DNA of 64,000 bases from Penium margaritaceum (taxonomy: Eukaryota; Streptophyta; Zygnematophyceae; Desmidiales; Peniaceae). How positions within the stretch are numbered: position 1 is the stretch's first letter; each line of letters starts with the position of its first letter. Positions 46,251 to 56,447 of this stretch are shown in pieces. The position numbers and the translations under genes are program-made. The DNA lies in contig SZWC01000814.1 of assembly GCA_023375785.1 (NCBI GenBank), positions 122,069-186,068 on the forward strand. Direction: 5' to 3'. Below the pieces are notes generated by a model. It ran no database searches, had not been told where the DNA came from, and saw only the letters and a program-made list of their open reading frames with translations.

Positions 46251-48407
46251 ACCTCTCTGGATAGCTTCCCTCCATTCTCTCCCAATGAGGCATTGGAACG
46301 AATGGAGGCCTCTCTGGTCCCCAAAGGCCCTCTTTCGATTTTGCTCCCTCTTGATGAGGTATTGCTATGGATGCAAGATTCTCCTTGGCATCGTGTCTTC
46401 CATGCTTTGGCATACCTCCCTACAGGATCTCCCAAGCCTCCCCCTACGAGGCACTAGATTTGGGTGGTCGTGCATTTTGGCCCTTTGTACTATCCTCACT
46501 TCTTTCTACTCCACCCACTACCTCTTCATTCCTTCCATATGAGGCACTAGACTTGGTGGTTATTTACGGTGCGTCTACCTTTTTCAATGCTACTTATACC
46601 TGCTTCTACTTATCACACACCTTTTGGTGCTCCCTGCATCGCTCGTGGCTCCATGCGCATCACCGTTCAATGGCGTCCCGTGCTCTTTCCGCTTCATTCC
46701 TCACGTTTTGGCAAGAGTCCTTGACCTGGCTGACCTCGTTGAGAGTGTTCCAAACGACATGGGGAGCAATGGCATAGGTGGCATACTTTCCGTGCTACGA
46801 TACCGCTATCAGCTTACTCCTTGTTGGGAGGCGTCCAATTGTGTATCCATTGCAGATGCAGTTTGGAATACACGAGCGAGAATATTGGAGATCTTACATA
46901 ATCAATGCACAAACGCACGTCCATGCTCAAACTTGTATTTTCCAGATGTGGTATACTTTGCATCACTACATGCAAAAGAAACACAATAGGGACAGGAGAG
47001 AGTTCTCCACTCTATATCACTCCTCTCCTACCTATCTTTCCTCACTTGCTTCCTCTCCCCTATGGCGGGATAAAGTACGCAATTGAGGGAGTCCAATGCC
47101 GACGTGCACCAGTTATAGCCTGTATATTCTGCTCTGTCCTCTCAATACTAGCAGTGGTATGAAAATGGATTACTCATATTCTAAAAAGATTTGCAGTAGC
47201 GGACAGCGTAGCTTAGGTGGTACAGACGAGAGTGCAAGCCTGAGTTCCTCTCAATCTGTTGGCTCACGTGGCACTCAACGAAACAACGAGACTGATGGTA
47301 CCGGCCAAAGGATTGTTGCTCGGCTAATGACTGGAACCAAAGGAATTATCTTATGAGGATTTAGATATTGAACTAGAGGGATGTTGGCAGTGATTGGCAC
47401 ATCGTAGCCGTCCATGGAAAAAGAGTACAAGCAATGGCTCCTCTCGCGTCAGCAGGTACTGAGGACACTGGGCGTCTGCCAATGTCAGTCCGCTCAATAC
47501 TGGCATTTGGAACAGCAGTCTCTGCCAAGGCACCAGACACTAGAGTACGAGATAACAAGTCAGTCAAGTCTCTTTATGTTCATTTAGATTCCTATGGTCT
47601 TGGCTAGTCTAAATAGGTGTCAGATTCATTTGTTGATTGCTTTGTATATACTTCACTATTTTATGAATATAATGTATTCTTTAAATTGGAAATAGATAAA
47701 GAGTATTTCTTTGAATGGATCTAAACCTCCTAGCAAATATATTCAATGGAATTTGTGACAAAGTGTCAGTTTTTTAGAGTTGAATATGACCATTTATTGT
47801 TATATCCAAGTGGAAGACAATTCACTTCATAATAACCTCTATTGTTTCTTAAGACACTAGAATATCATAAGGGATCTTTACTTTAAATAGCTGGCTAGGT
47901 TATTGGTCTTGTGGTCAATTATAACAGACTTGCGGAGCAAGGATGAGCTGTTATTCTTCAAGGTGTACAAGAAGAGGCGGGATCATACCTTGATGCTCAT
48001 CAGGTTCTAAATCTTCTATCAAACTTTAAAAACCAGAGAGAGTGTCATCAAGTGGGATAAAGTTCAACTGAAGATAAGGAACATTGTATGGAAATGCAAA
48101 AAATGAGCCTACTGGGCGCTGATCAAACGTGACACTGTGGTTGCGGGACATAATTTTGGTCATTGGGTCACAAAGCCTGTATGCCTATTCCATGTCTTCA
48201 TAACTGTCAAGGATATCCCTCGGAAATGAGGTTGAAGATTTTGCCTTTGACTGGGATGATTCTAGGTGTAACTGGAATATCAAAAAACTTTAAGATAACC
48301 TGTTGTGGAAGCCACCGGTCCAGGTGGTGATTACATTATCATGCTGATGTTAAATGCATGTTTTGATGCTCTCATTGTTTGTTTATTGAAAAACCGTGAA
48401 AAATTGA
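46251..48407. other. Unassigned stretch
   Basis: No confident gene. 46251-47080 has several overlapping plus frames without motifs and may include the eroded 3' end of C. 47580-47900 is AT-rich. 47190-47262 resembles a tRNA-derived promoter (box-A-like tagcttaggtgg). Confidence 0.4.
47190..47262 (+). repeat. tRNA-like segment, possible SINE head
   Basis: tagcttaggtgg fits a pol III A box. About 20 bases later gagagtgcaagcctgagttcctct ends in a weak B-box-like GAGTTC. Part of it recurs at 60285-60312. No full tRNA cloverleaf is visible, and no tail or flank duplication was found. Confidence 0.25.
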
Positions 48408-48851
48408 CCCAAGAACTGGGTGATTTGGTGCACGGACGACAAAGATATGACCGTGCAAAGGTGGGGGCATACATCAAAAAAACAAGAGATATACCAGTTC
48501 GACCCCAAGCACGGCGGAGCAACTTTCTTGTCTGCTGCAGCCAAAGCACCCTTGGATGGATGCTTAGCCAATGAGACAAGGTTCATTGGGATTCATGGGC
48601 ATTTTGGGATGGCGGCTGGAGGTGCATTCACAAGCAAGGATGCTTCGGGCAACCGTGACCTCCGCTGGCGGTGCTATCAGCGGCAAACACGTGTGGAGCA
48701 CTCTAACGGGCGTAAATTAGCCATTTCTTCACAGATTGAGGTGTTTCTTGGTGCATTCAAAAGCTCGCAATGCGTACTATATGATGCATATGTTATTTAC
48801 GTGATTCCACCTAAGCAGAGAGCTTCGAAGCACCAAGGGGCTCTCGGCTAA
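48408..48851 (+). CDS. Unrecognised open frame, possible host gene end
   Basis: The frame is open from a stop at 48405 to TAA at 48849-48851 (147 codons, first Met at 48450). It reads PKNWVIWCTDDKDMTVQRWG at the left, then FDPKHGGATFLSAAAKAPL and ETRFIGIHGHFGMAAGGAF in the middle, and YDAYVIYVIPPKQR near the end. The mix of aromatic, Gly and charged residues looks like a folded protein, not low-complexity noise. Gypsy L starts two bases after the stop and may have cut it. I do not recognise the family, and upstream exons are not evident. Confidence 0.45.
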   Translation, partial: PKNWVIWCTDDKDMTVQRWGHTSKKQEIYQFDPKHGGATFLSAAAKAPLDGCLANETRFIGIHGHFGMAAGGAFTSKDASGNRDLRWRCYQRQTRVEHSNGRKLAISSQIEVFLGAFKSSQCVLYDAYVIYVIPPKQRASKHQGALG

Positions 48852-48852
48852 T

Positions 48853-49223
48853 TGATAGGGGCTGGTACATAAGGAAGCCTAGGGGTTGTTTTAGGCATGC
48901 CAATCTTGCCCAGAGACTTTATACATTGCATTGTACTGATCTATCAAGTCTAAGGATTCTTTCCTTATCCAACTCTCCTTGTTCTCCAAGCATCTCCTTG
49001 CACACGTCCATTCGATCCGACAAGTCTTTTGCAGCATACTTTCGTGCAAATGCCGCTAGGAGAGTGGCACTGCGGGAATCTCAGTAACTAGCAGCGTTCT
49101 TGCTGCTAGGAGTCCGTCTTGCGACATCTCAAGAATTGGCCCACAGACCAAGGAATCCAGGGTGGAAGGTTTATCCCAAGGACTCGGTTTGTGCTCGTCA
49201 CACCGGGCACCCCTCGGTTCACA
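48853..49223 (+). repeat. Element L, probable 5' LTR
   Basis: TGATAGGGGCTGG to GGTTCACA, directly followed by tttggtatcagcgg. A TATA-like tttatacattg lies inside. There is no second LTR to confirm the left border. Confidence 0.5.
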
Positions 49224-49237
49224 TTTGGTATCAGCGG
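49224..49237 (+). other. Element L primer-binding site
   Basis: tttggtatcagcgg, a variant of the initiator-Met site. Confidence 0.6.
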
Positions 49238-49332
49238 ACGAAGATGTTTGCTTTGTTTTTGAACATACCTAAGGGAACCAGCATATCTACCACAAGTGTA
49301 TTTACCAGAATTATTTTGTCATAACCGGGAGC

Positions 49333-49658
49333 ATGGCAGCTGCGACATATTACCAGGCCTATCTCATGGAGGAGATCCGGCGTCCTCTCAACAAGTTGCA
49401 CCAGGAGAACTAACAGCTGCGTATGGAAGTTCAAGCGAGGTTTGAAGGCCAAGGAAGTAGGGCATTGGGGGGTGTTGTATTGGCATTCGCACCTGCCTTT
49501 TGGCAGTCCAAGCCAAAGGAGCCAGAGTTCTACATCGGCAAGGGTAGTGCGAGGGAGCGATTCTTCATGGTGAACCAATACTTCATGGCGTTGGGCGTTC
49601 TTGTGGGAGAAGATGCCACGAGACTAGAGTATGTACCTACGCTGCTCCGGGAAATAGC
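49333..49658 (+). pseudogene. Element L gag, left piece
   Basis: It starts MAAATYYQAYLMEEIRRPLN and carries the gypsy gag entry FYIGKGSARERFFMVNQYF. It ends at the hAT target site; gag continues at 56448. Broken. Confidence 0.7.
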
Positions 49659-49666
49659 GCTGTTGT
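49659..49666. other. hAT target-site duplication, left
   Basis: gctgttgt; partner gctattgt at 56440-56447. Confidence 0.8.
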
Positions 49667-49790
49667 CCATGTTGACTTGTCCAAGTCGAAGTCGACGCCA
49701 AGTCGCCAAGTCGGAAGTCGAAAGTCGGCACACTGGCAGTCAAGTCGACTTGGTTATCCCCAAGTCGGTCATGAATAGAGCTAAACCGAG
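49667..49790. repeat. hAT left terminal and subterminal repeats
   Basis: After CCATGTTGACTTG the sequence has a run of caagtcg, aagtcgac and aagtcgactt motifs in both orientations. In hAT elements such clustered motifs bind the transposase. Confidence 0.8.
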
Positions 49791-50405
49791 TGTAAAATAC
49801 AATGTTTAAGTCATAATGTTTTCAATGTTCCTTTAAACTGTCAACCTGAAACGACATTGTCTACACACATCTTCACTTATTCGTCGCTTTGAGCTGTCGT
49901 ATGATGTGAGTACTTTTGTGGCCATGATGTACTAAAACATTAAACCTACAGAACTGCAGAACTCTACTTTCATTCATCACATTATAATTGTGAACTATGG
50001 GAAAGACCAACTTGGAGCATAGCAACAGGAATACAGAGTGGAAAAAGGAGAAATGCTTATGAAGTTCTCAGCATTGAAACATGCACTTTTTTTGTTTGGT
50101 TTTTAAGATGGTCCAGGCTTATATCTCTCCAACACGCGCCTCATAAAGAGGTCTGCCGTACCCGTCAGGGCATTGGCTAGGTGGAAACATGCACTCTGGA
50201 AGTAAAATTGCAAGAATGACTAACGGCCCTTCCGAGTGTGCTTAGAGCGGTCATTACCTATGGCACTTGTAGCAAGAGCACTAGCAACCTCTGAAGCTGC
50301 AGAACTAGCTGCAGCTGACACTCTTCCTCTAGCTGATGAACCTGCAGATGCTTGTGTCCATCCTGCTGCTGGTGATGAGCCGGTTGCTAACGTTGATTTA
50401 GCTAT

Positions 50406-51032
50406 TCAAGTGGAGCCAGAAGCTGGTGTTGAACTTGTGCCAACTGTAGCACCTGCCATGTTGCAAGCTCCCTCCACATCTTTGCGCTTGCAGACCCCCT
50501 TCCTTAGAACCCTGGTCACCTCCCCTACATCATCCCCATTTCCCTCTTCCCCATCCTCCTCACTGCTCTCATCCCCTCCAATCTCTTCCATGAGATCAAT
50601 GTCCTCATCCTCGTCCTCGTCGTCCTCGTCCTCCATGTTGTCTCCTTCCACCTGGCCGCCTGCCACCTTTACCATCTCCCAAACATCATCATCTCCATCC
50701 GCTACGTCAGCAATCAGAGGATCCCATACAAATTTGTATTCCTTGTCATCCACCTCAATGTCTCCATATACTTCACTGTCACTTTCTGTTGTGTCCTTCG
50801 CCATGGCCTGCTTGGTGTCAGCTGTCAACTTCTTTGCTTTCCTCTTCCCATACATCCTAGTCAGCCGCATATTCACGCAAACAAGCAGCTCCAGCATCTG
50901 CACCTTGAGCCTGTTGTGCCTTGCCGTCTGGATCAACTCATTCTTTCTAAACACCCGCTCATTATCACTGCTGCTGCAGGGCTGGGCCAACAGCCTCATG
51001 GCAAAGGCCCACAGAGTGGGCAGTCCTATCAT
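50406..51032 (-). pseudogene. hAT transposase C-terminal part
   Basis: The minus frame begins with the hAT dimerisation signature LPTLWAFAMRLLAQPCSSSD, then NERVFRKNELIQTARHNRLK and LELLVCVNMRL, matching the family pattern LP.L..LA...L..P.SS..ER.FS. An acidic tail (EDEDDEDEDEDIDLMEEIGG) follows, as is common in plant hAT proteins. It is open for 208 codons, but the upstream frame joins only through breaks. Part of a dead transposase; the plus-strand Ser-rich frame over it is a shadow. Confidence 0.85.
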
Positions 51033-51110
51033 ATGGCGGGCATGTCATTTGTACGTTGCCCGTTCACCTACCAACACCTGCTGCACTGCCTCCTTTCCAT
51101 CCTGTACGTC

Positions 51111-51377
51111 TCAGATCTTTGCAGGATCCTCCTCAACCGTCACCCGACCATTCTCAAAACCCTCAAGTTCTACAGTGAGACGGTCCTGGTCACAACTGTC
51201 AGGCATAAGAGCGTTGACGACTGTGTTCCACGCCTCGACCATCTTCTCATCTTTGTCAAACTTGTGGCCAAAGTGTTGCGGGTGGCAACGACGTGCTGCG
51301 GCAAAAGTGGGGCAAGACATCTGATTAGTCCACCTTGTGCTCAACCGTTCCGGCACGAACTTGTGACAGAATCTCAA
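51111..51377 (-). pseudogene. hAT transposase middle part
   Basis: The minus frame holds FAAARRCHPQHFGHKFDKDE and AWNTVVNALMPDSCDQDRLT, consistent with the segment ahead of the dimerisation domain in hAT proteins. It ends at a stop 79 bp before the C-terminal frame, so the gene is broken here. Confidence 0.6.
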
Positions 51378-51749
51378 AAGTCACCCACGCCCCCCAGGTG
51401 GCAGCTGGAAGCTCGCATTTGTGTGCCTTCCTTCTTCCACTAGCTCGACAACAGTGTCACGGTAGAACAAGATTGGCACTGCGTTCTTAGCCATGACCTT
51501 TATGATCACCTTCTACACGGAAGCATTGGCGGCGTTTGCCAGATGCTCCGGGATGAGTGACTAGCGTGCCATGCTGAGAGACACCTATGAAATAGGCATA
51601 CTACTATGAAGAGAGGTAGGAATGGTTGCTACTGAAAACTCCCAGCGCTGCTGCTTTTCAATTGTGCCATCTGGATTGGTGCTCTCCTCGAAGCCATCAC
51701 CAACAGCTGCTCTCGACTCTTTACGCTTAGGCTCCGTGGCAAGTTTCTG

Positions 51750-51920
51750 CTAGTCCACGGGGCTGTCTTTCCCATCCCATGCTTCACCGTGGACACGGTA
51801 GAGCTTCTCATCGTATGGCTGAAAGGAGTCTGGCGGGTTACGTAGACGTTTGAGTCCAAGCAATGCTCGAGCTACAGCGGGTGCATACTTGCACTTGATA
51901 ATGTTGTGGACGGGAGCCCC
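51750..51920 (-). pseudogene. hAT transposase N-terminal piece left of K1
   Basis: On the minus strand, right after the K1 border, IIKCKYAPAVARALLGLKRL resembles the region of the BED-type zinc finger (KC.YC...... G..RLK.H), but the second Cys and the His pair are not clear. The other side of the K1 insertion (55668-55960) should hold the start. Confidence 0.4.
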
Positions 51921-52533
51921 TTTCGGAATATTGAAGCCAACACTGGTCTTCTCCCTCGGATAAACCGAGTCCTCAATAAGAGGTTCATGTTCGGCCCAAG
52001 CGAACAACGAACCACCTCGCCAACGGACTGTCGGTCACGGTCAGTGACCTAAAGGACGAGGCGCCCCTAATAAACGCGACCGTGTCGCTATCGCGTCCGG
52101 CTAGCGAAGAAGAAGCCGTTATGATATCTTTGTCCTGTTCTGTGATATATTACCAAGGATGTTCATTCCCTCGAGTTAACCAGAACAGTTCTGCCCATCC
52201 TGTTCCCCCTTTGGTTCCGCGGCTTTGCCGCCGTGTCTTCGCTCTGCCCGTCCCTCACACTTTCTCCCTTTGCCAACTCTCAACGCTTCGCTCCGTCACT
52301 CTCGCTCCTTCGCTCAGCTCTCACACTCCGCCAACCATCACCCTGCCTTGCAGCATTCTCTCTCACATCGACCTGTCTACCTCTGCTACATCGCGTCTCA
52401 TCCTCCATCAAGCTCCCGCGACTAACTCCTCGGACCGCTCTTGCCTACGTCACTCTGCTGACGTACACTTGCATGTTCCGATGCTTCTGCTTGCTTCTGC
52501 TGCCGCTTCTCTCGTTGCTGCATTCTTCTGACA
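51921..52533 (+). repeat. Element K1, 5' LTR
   Basis: It is 613 bp and ends CTTCTGACA. It contains a TATA-like gtgatatattacc and a short perfect inverted repeat ccgcggctttgccgcc. Frames inside it are LTR sequence. Confidence 0.9.
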
Positions 52534-52545
52534 TGGTATCAGAGC
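52534..52545 (+). other. Element K1 primer-binding site
   Basis: tggtatcagagc directly after the LTR. Confidence 0.92.
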
Positions 52546-53564
52546 CTCAGGCAACATCACCTGGAGTTCCGTGACCGCATCATCGCTCTGCCATCATCCC
52601 TGCATCATTGTCTCTACTCACATTCTCCTGCCGCTGCTACCGCCATCTCGCGCCTCGCCGCTTTGTCCGCAACTGACATCAGGAGTTCTGCCTGACGAGT
52701 TCTCCACGCTGAAGAGACGTCCTGTCATCCTGAGGAGGCCCTGCGTCCATCTCCGCGCCCGTGGCTAACTACTGGAGACAAGTCGCCACATCAGCCGCAA
52801 GCAACCCTCGAGCCGCTGCCTACCGTCACCTACCAAGAAGCTTCCTGCCTCCTCTGAGCTGCCGTCACTGCATTGCATCTGCCTCCGCCAACACCTCCTC
52901 CCTCTCATCCTTCCTCAACAGCTTCATCTACTTCCTTATTACCGCCATCCTCATCTTGCCCTCATCTGTCGTTCTCAAGCCGCCCTCTCGCATCGCCTCC
53001 TCGCCTCGTCAACAGCTGCAGCCAAGACTGCAGCTGTCAGGATATCGGACACCACCAGTCTTCGTGCTCCCATTCCGAGCCAACAGGGGAACAAGCCGTC
53101 ACTCTCCTGGCATCAGCAATTCAGTATCCCTGCCCGCTGCTTGACTCCCTCTACCGCAACTAATCTCTTTTCAGCTGACAGGATATCAGACACCACCAGT
53201 CTTCCTGCTCCCACTTCCGAGCCAACTGGGGAACAAGCCGTCACTCTCCTGAACGCTGAAAAGAAGCAGTTGCGTCGCTCTGCCTTTCTACCACCTCGCC
53301 TCCATCTGCCGCGCCGCGCCTCATCTCGGCTCTCTCCGCTCGTGTCAACCTCAGCCTCTTGCCTTCTTCATCATCTTCAGCCCTCATTCTTCTTCTTCAG
53401 CCGCCTCCATCATTCCTCCTCCTCCTCAACCGCCAGTTCCCACCTCATCTCTGTGCTTTCGCCATCAGCATCATCTGCGCCGCCTCCACAACGCCTTCTC
53501 CTCATCATCATCATTCTCCGCCTCGCCATTCCATCCATCATCAGCATCAGCATCGTCAGCATCG

Positions 53565-54240
53565 CTCTATCGTGCACGTGGTTCCGCCCCTGCGCCCACT
53601 CATCAATCAATCGTTTCTTCCGCTTCCGCAAATCGCTTCCATCTTGGCACAAGGATCCACCCGGCCGCATCGCCCTTTTCCGCGACGGCCTGCGCCCACG
53701 CCAAAACTTCCTTCATCGCACGAGGTTCCGCCCCTGCGCCCACTCATCCATCAATCGCTTTTTACAGCTTCCATCCTCAGCTTGGCACAAGGATCCGCCC
53801 GGTCGCATCATCTTTTTCCGTGACGACCTGCGCCCACGCCATAACTTCGCAGCGCACGTGGTTTCGCCCCTACGCCCACTCGTCCATCAATCGTTTCCTC
53901 CGCTTCAGCATCAACTTCAACCCGGCACAAGGATCCGCTTGGTCGCATCGACGACCCGCGCCCACGCCGAAACGTCCATCAGCACACGCGGTTCGCCCCT
54001 GCGCCCGCTCTATCATCATCAACCACAAACTCCTCAGCAATCATCAGCATCAGCGAACTCTCTTCAAATGCACGCGGCTCGCCCTGCGTCCACTCCATCA
54101 TCAATCTTTCTTCCATCATCATTTGTCTTCATCAGTCACTCGGCACAAGAATCTGCTCGGTCGCATTGCCTTCTTTGCAACGACCTGCGCTCATACCGCA
54201 TCCTTTCAGCACACACGAGTCGCATCTACGCCCACTCCAT
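53565..54240 (+). repeat. K1 tandem array, about six units of 85-150 bp
   Basis: Units start cacgtggttccgcccctgcg (about 53573), cacgaggttccgcccctgcg (53717), cacgtggtttcgcccctacg (53854), cacgcggttcgcccctgcgc (53984), cacgcggctcgcc (about 54070) and cacacgagtcgc (about 54213). Most contain ggcacaaggatccgc and cctgcgcccacgcc. Units drift in length, so the 399-codon frame across them (53141-54340) is probably not under coding constraint. Confidence 0.88.
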
Positions 54241-54369
54241 CATCCAGCATTCCTCCCCAACTATCCGCTCCTGCTCGCAAAAGAGCAGTCCCAGGAAGTC
54301 ACACCACAAGAACCGGATAGACAAGCCGATGTATCTGTGAGACTGACTACCTTGTAGACAGGCTTCTCC

Positions 54370-55041
54370 TTGCACTCTCCTGGAACTCATAGAGACTGCT
54401 GTAGCAGAGTACTCTTTGAGGAAGGCGTCGTGGCAGCGCCGTCCACCTTCCGCACTCACCTCCCACACCTCCATCTCCAAGGGACCATACCAAGGAGAAT
54501 GAGCTCTTGGCGGTATCCTCTTGGAACAACATCTACATCAAGGTCAATTCAACAACTGACCTTGATAGAACAACAATTCCTCTCGGCACTCCCTGCACTG
54601 GAACAAGTCATGAGCAATAATACAGTCAATGCTCTTCTCCGGGTCCGGCCCTCAATGAAGTCCATCTACTTCATTGACTGCTCAACACCCAACAGCGCAC
54701 TGATTGACGTTGTCACTCATCTTCCAGAGTGCCTACTGGACTGCTCCCAACTGCACAGGAAAAGAGATGGTTCAACAAATTACCATCAATGGAGAGTTGA
54801 ACTCCTTCTCAATCTGGAACGACTCCAATTCTCTAGGTTCAACCTCCGACAGGTACTACGTGGTCTCCTGGACTCAACATCCCTTCTTGGTACGGACTGG
54901 GCTGAAGCACTACTGAGAGAGGCGCTCATCCTCACCACACACCACTCTCTTCACCCACTCATCCGACAACCTCATGAAGGATACTCCGAGATCTGGCTAG
55001 CCCTGTATCTAACCTGCGCATCACCTTCTCTCCAGTGTTGA
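54370..55041 (+). CDS. K1 223-codon frame near the 3' LTR, unrecognised
   Basis: The frame is open up to 14 bp before the 3' LTR. The segment DGSTNYHQWRVELLLNLERL looks like the start of a retroelement gag (DG.NY..W......L..L), so it may be a relic of gag displaced to the 3' end; this is inference. The first half has no known motif. J carries an open frame of the same length in the same place. Treat it as a part of the element; whether it is translated is unknown. Confidence 0.4.
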   Translation: MHSPGTHRDCCSRVLFEEGVVAAPSTFRTHLPHLHLQGTIPRRMSSWRYPLGTTSTSRSIQQLTLIEQQFLSALPALEQVMSNNTVNALLRVRPSMKSIYFIDCSTPNSALIDVVTHLPECLLDCSQLHRKRDGSTNYHQWRVELLLNLERLQFSRFNLRQVLRGLLDSTSLLGTDWAEALLREALILTTHHSLHPLIRQPHEGYSEIWLALYLTCASPSLQC

Positions 55042-55042
55042 C

Positions 55043-55054
55043 TTCAAAGGGGGC
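55043..55054 (+). other. Element K1 polypurine tract
   Basis: ttcaaagggggc directly before TGTCGGAATA. It is nearly identical to the tract and LTR start in element A. Confidence 0.85.
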
Positions 55055-55667
55055 TGTCGGAATATTGAAGCCAACACTCGTCTTCTCCCTCGGATAAACC
55101 GAGTTCTCAATAAGAGGTTCATGTTCGGACCAAGCGAACAACGAACCACCTCGCCAACGGACTGTCGGTCACGGTCAGTGACCTAAAGGACGAGGCACCC
55201 CTAATAAACGTGACCGTGTCGCTATCGCGTCCGGCTAGCAAAGAAGAAGCCGTTATGATATCTTTGTCCTGTTCTGTGATATATTACCGACGATGTTCAT
55301 TCCTTCGAGTTAACCAGAACAGTTCTGCCCATCTTGTTTCCCCTTTGGTTCCGCGGCTTCGCCGCCGTGTCTTCGCTCTGCCTGTCCCTCACACTTTCTC
55401 CCTTCGCCAACTCTCAACGCTTTGCTCCGTCACTCTCGCTCCTTCGCTCAGCTCTCACACTCCGCCAACCATCACCCTGCCTTGCAGCATTCTCTCTCAC
55501 ATCGACCTGTCTACCTCTGCTACATCGTGTCTCATCCTCCATCAAGCTCCCGCGACTAACTCCTCGGACCGCTCTTGCCTACGTCACTCTGCTGATGTAC
55601 ACTTGCATGTTCCGATGCTTCTACTTGCTTCTGCTGCCGCTTCTCTCGTTGCTGCATTCTTCTGACA
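55055..55667 (+). repeat. Element K1, 3' LTR
   Basis: It has the same length as the 5' LTR, starts TGTCGGAATA, ends CTTCTGACA and is followed by the target duplication gcccc. Confidence 0.92.
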
Positions 55668-55960
55668 GCCCCGACATGTCCCCAGATGCGGTCATTGCCA
55701 CCTGCTTTGACGAAGCGCAAGTACCACACTGGAAGCTTGGGTAGCTTGCCTGTGTGGGGATAGTCCTAAAGAACTTACTTAAGGCATGGACAAGGAAATT
55801 GCCCGTTGGAACGGGGGGTTTGACAGAGGCATCCGCTGAGGCACATGTGGGGTACTTGCCCCGCTCAACCATGGTGGCTGAGTGAGCAATACAGAACTTC
55901 AACAATGAACTGAGTACGGACTATGTCCCCCTTCCATCATACCAAATCACCGACACAACG
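55668..55960 (-). pseudogene. hAT transposase N-terminal piece right of K1
   Basis: The minus frame contains KFCIAHSATMVERGKYPTCA and a C..C pair (QCGTCASS) just before the K1 border. Its place and strand fit the transposase start, and the C..C pair could belong to a zinc finger. The frame has stops upstream of 55905. Confidence 0.35.
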
Positions 55961-56329
55961 TTGAATAGGCTAGCATGAGAACAGCCAATGACACGTCATG
56001 CATTTCATGACGTACTTAAACCCTCGGTATTGGTCAAATAACAGCCGCTAAAGTCACACATGAGGTTGACACACAATATCCACGCAGTAAGCACGTCCCA
56101 AGCATGCACCATGCACGGTCACTTGCCATGTCATATCCACGTGTGGATGGTATAACACCGTCAATTACATGGAGACAAAGAAAACTCAACAGGCCAATCG
56201 AAGCATCTCCCATGATAGCGAGGCAAGAAGGATGTGCCTCGATGCTTGATTTTCCTCGCACGGGGTCGTCCGTGACCTTTTTTTCCCAAACTAGGATTTT
56301 TTTCTCCCTACCGGACGCATGGCCCCCAG

Positions 56330-56439
56330 TGCCCCCAGCTCATTTGAGGGGGTCAAGTCAAGTCGACTTCCACGTCGACGTGGACCGACTTGACGACTCC
56401 GACTTGACTCCCTCAAGTCGGAAGTCGAAGTCAACATGG
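56330..56439. repeat. hAT right terminal and subterminal repeats
   Basis: A cluster of aagtcgactt, cgacttg and aagtcgaag motifs ends with gtcaacatgg, the inverted counterpart of the left end. Confidence 0.8.
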
Positions 56440-56447
56440 GCTATTGT
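56440..56447. other. hAT target-site duplication, right
   Basis: gctattgt, one base different from the left copy. Confidence 0.8.

Larger units (their letters stand above)
51921..55667 (+). mobile_element. Element K1: K-family non-autonomous LTR element, nearly whole
   Basis: LTR 51921-52533, primer site, internal region with a 135-bp tandem array and a 223-codon frame, polypurine tract, LTR 55055-55667. Both LTRs are 613 bp and by eye differ at about 19 positions (3%), so insertion was recent. The 5-bp duplication gcccc (51916-51920 and 55668-55672) is perfect. No gag-pol domain is visible, so it must be moved by another element. It looks structurally whole. Confidence 0.9.
49667..56439 (-). 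mobile_element. hAT-family DNA transposon, interrupted by K1
   Basis: Ends read CCATGTTGACTT (49667) and the reverse complement of the same at 56439 (tcaacatgg). The flanks gctgttgt (49659-49666) and gctattgt (56440-56447) are an 8-bp duplication with one difference, the hAT hallmark. Both ends carry clusters of aagtcg/cgactt subterminal motifs. The transposase reads on the minus strand: a possible N-terminal zinc finger (55.9-51.75 kb, split by K1), the middle (51.4 kb) and the C-terminal dimerisation domain (51.0 kb). Without K1 the element is about 3.0 kb. Inactive by insertion of K1 and frame decay. Confidence 0.85.

Noticed and set aside
47190-47262. A functional tRNA gene
   Set aside because: There is only an A-box-like motif; the T arm is poor and no acceptor stem pairs.
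50236-51324. 362-codon Ser-rich plus frame
   Set aside because: It is the complement of the hAT transposase; Ser/Pro runs mirror the acidic tail on the other strand.
52082-52574. Protein frames in the K1 LTR (and the same at 55210-55744)
   Set aside because: They are present in both LTR copies as part of the repeat and have no known domain.
53141-54340. 399-codon plus frame in K1
   Set aside because: It lies mostly over the drifting tandem units, whose lengths change, so no stable protein is indicated.
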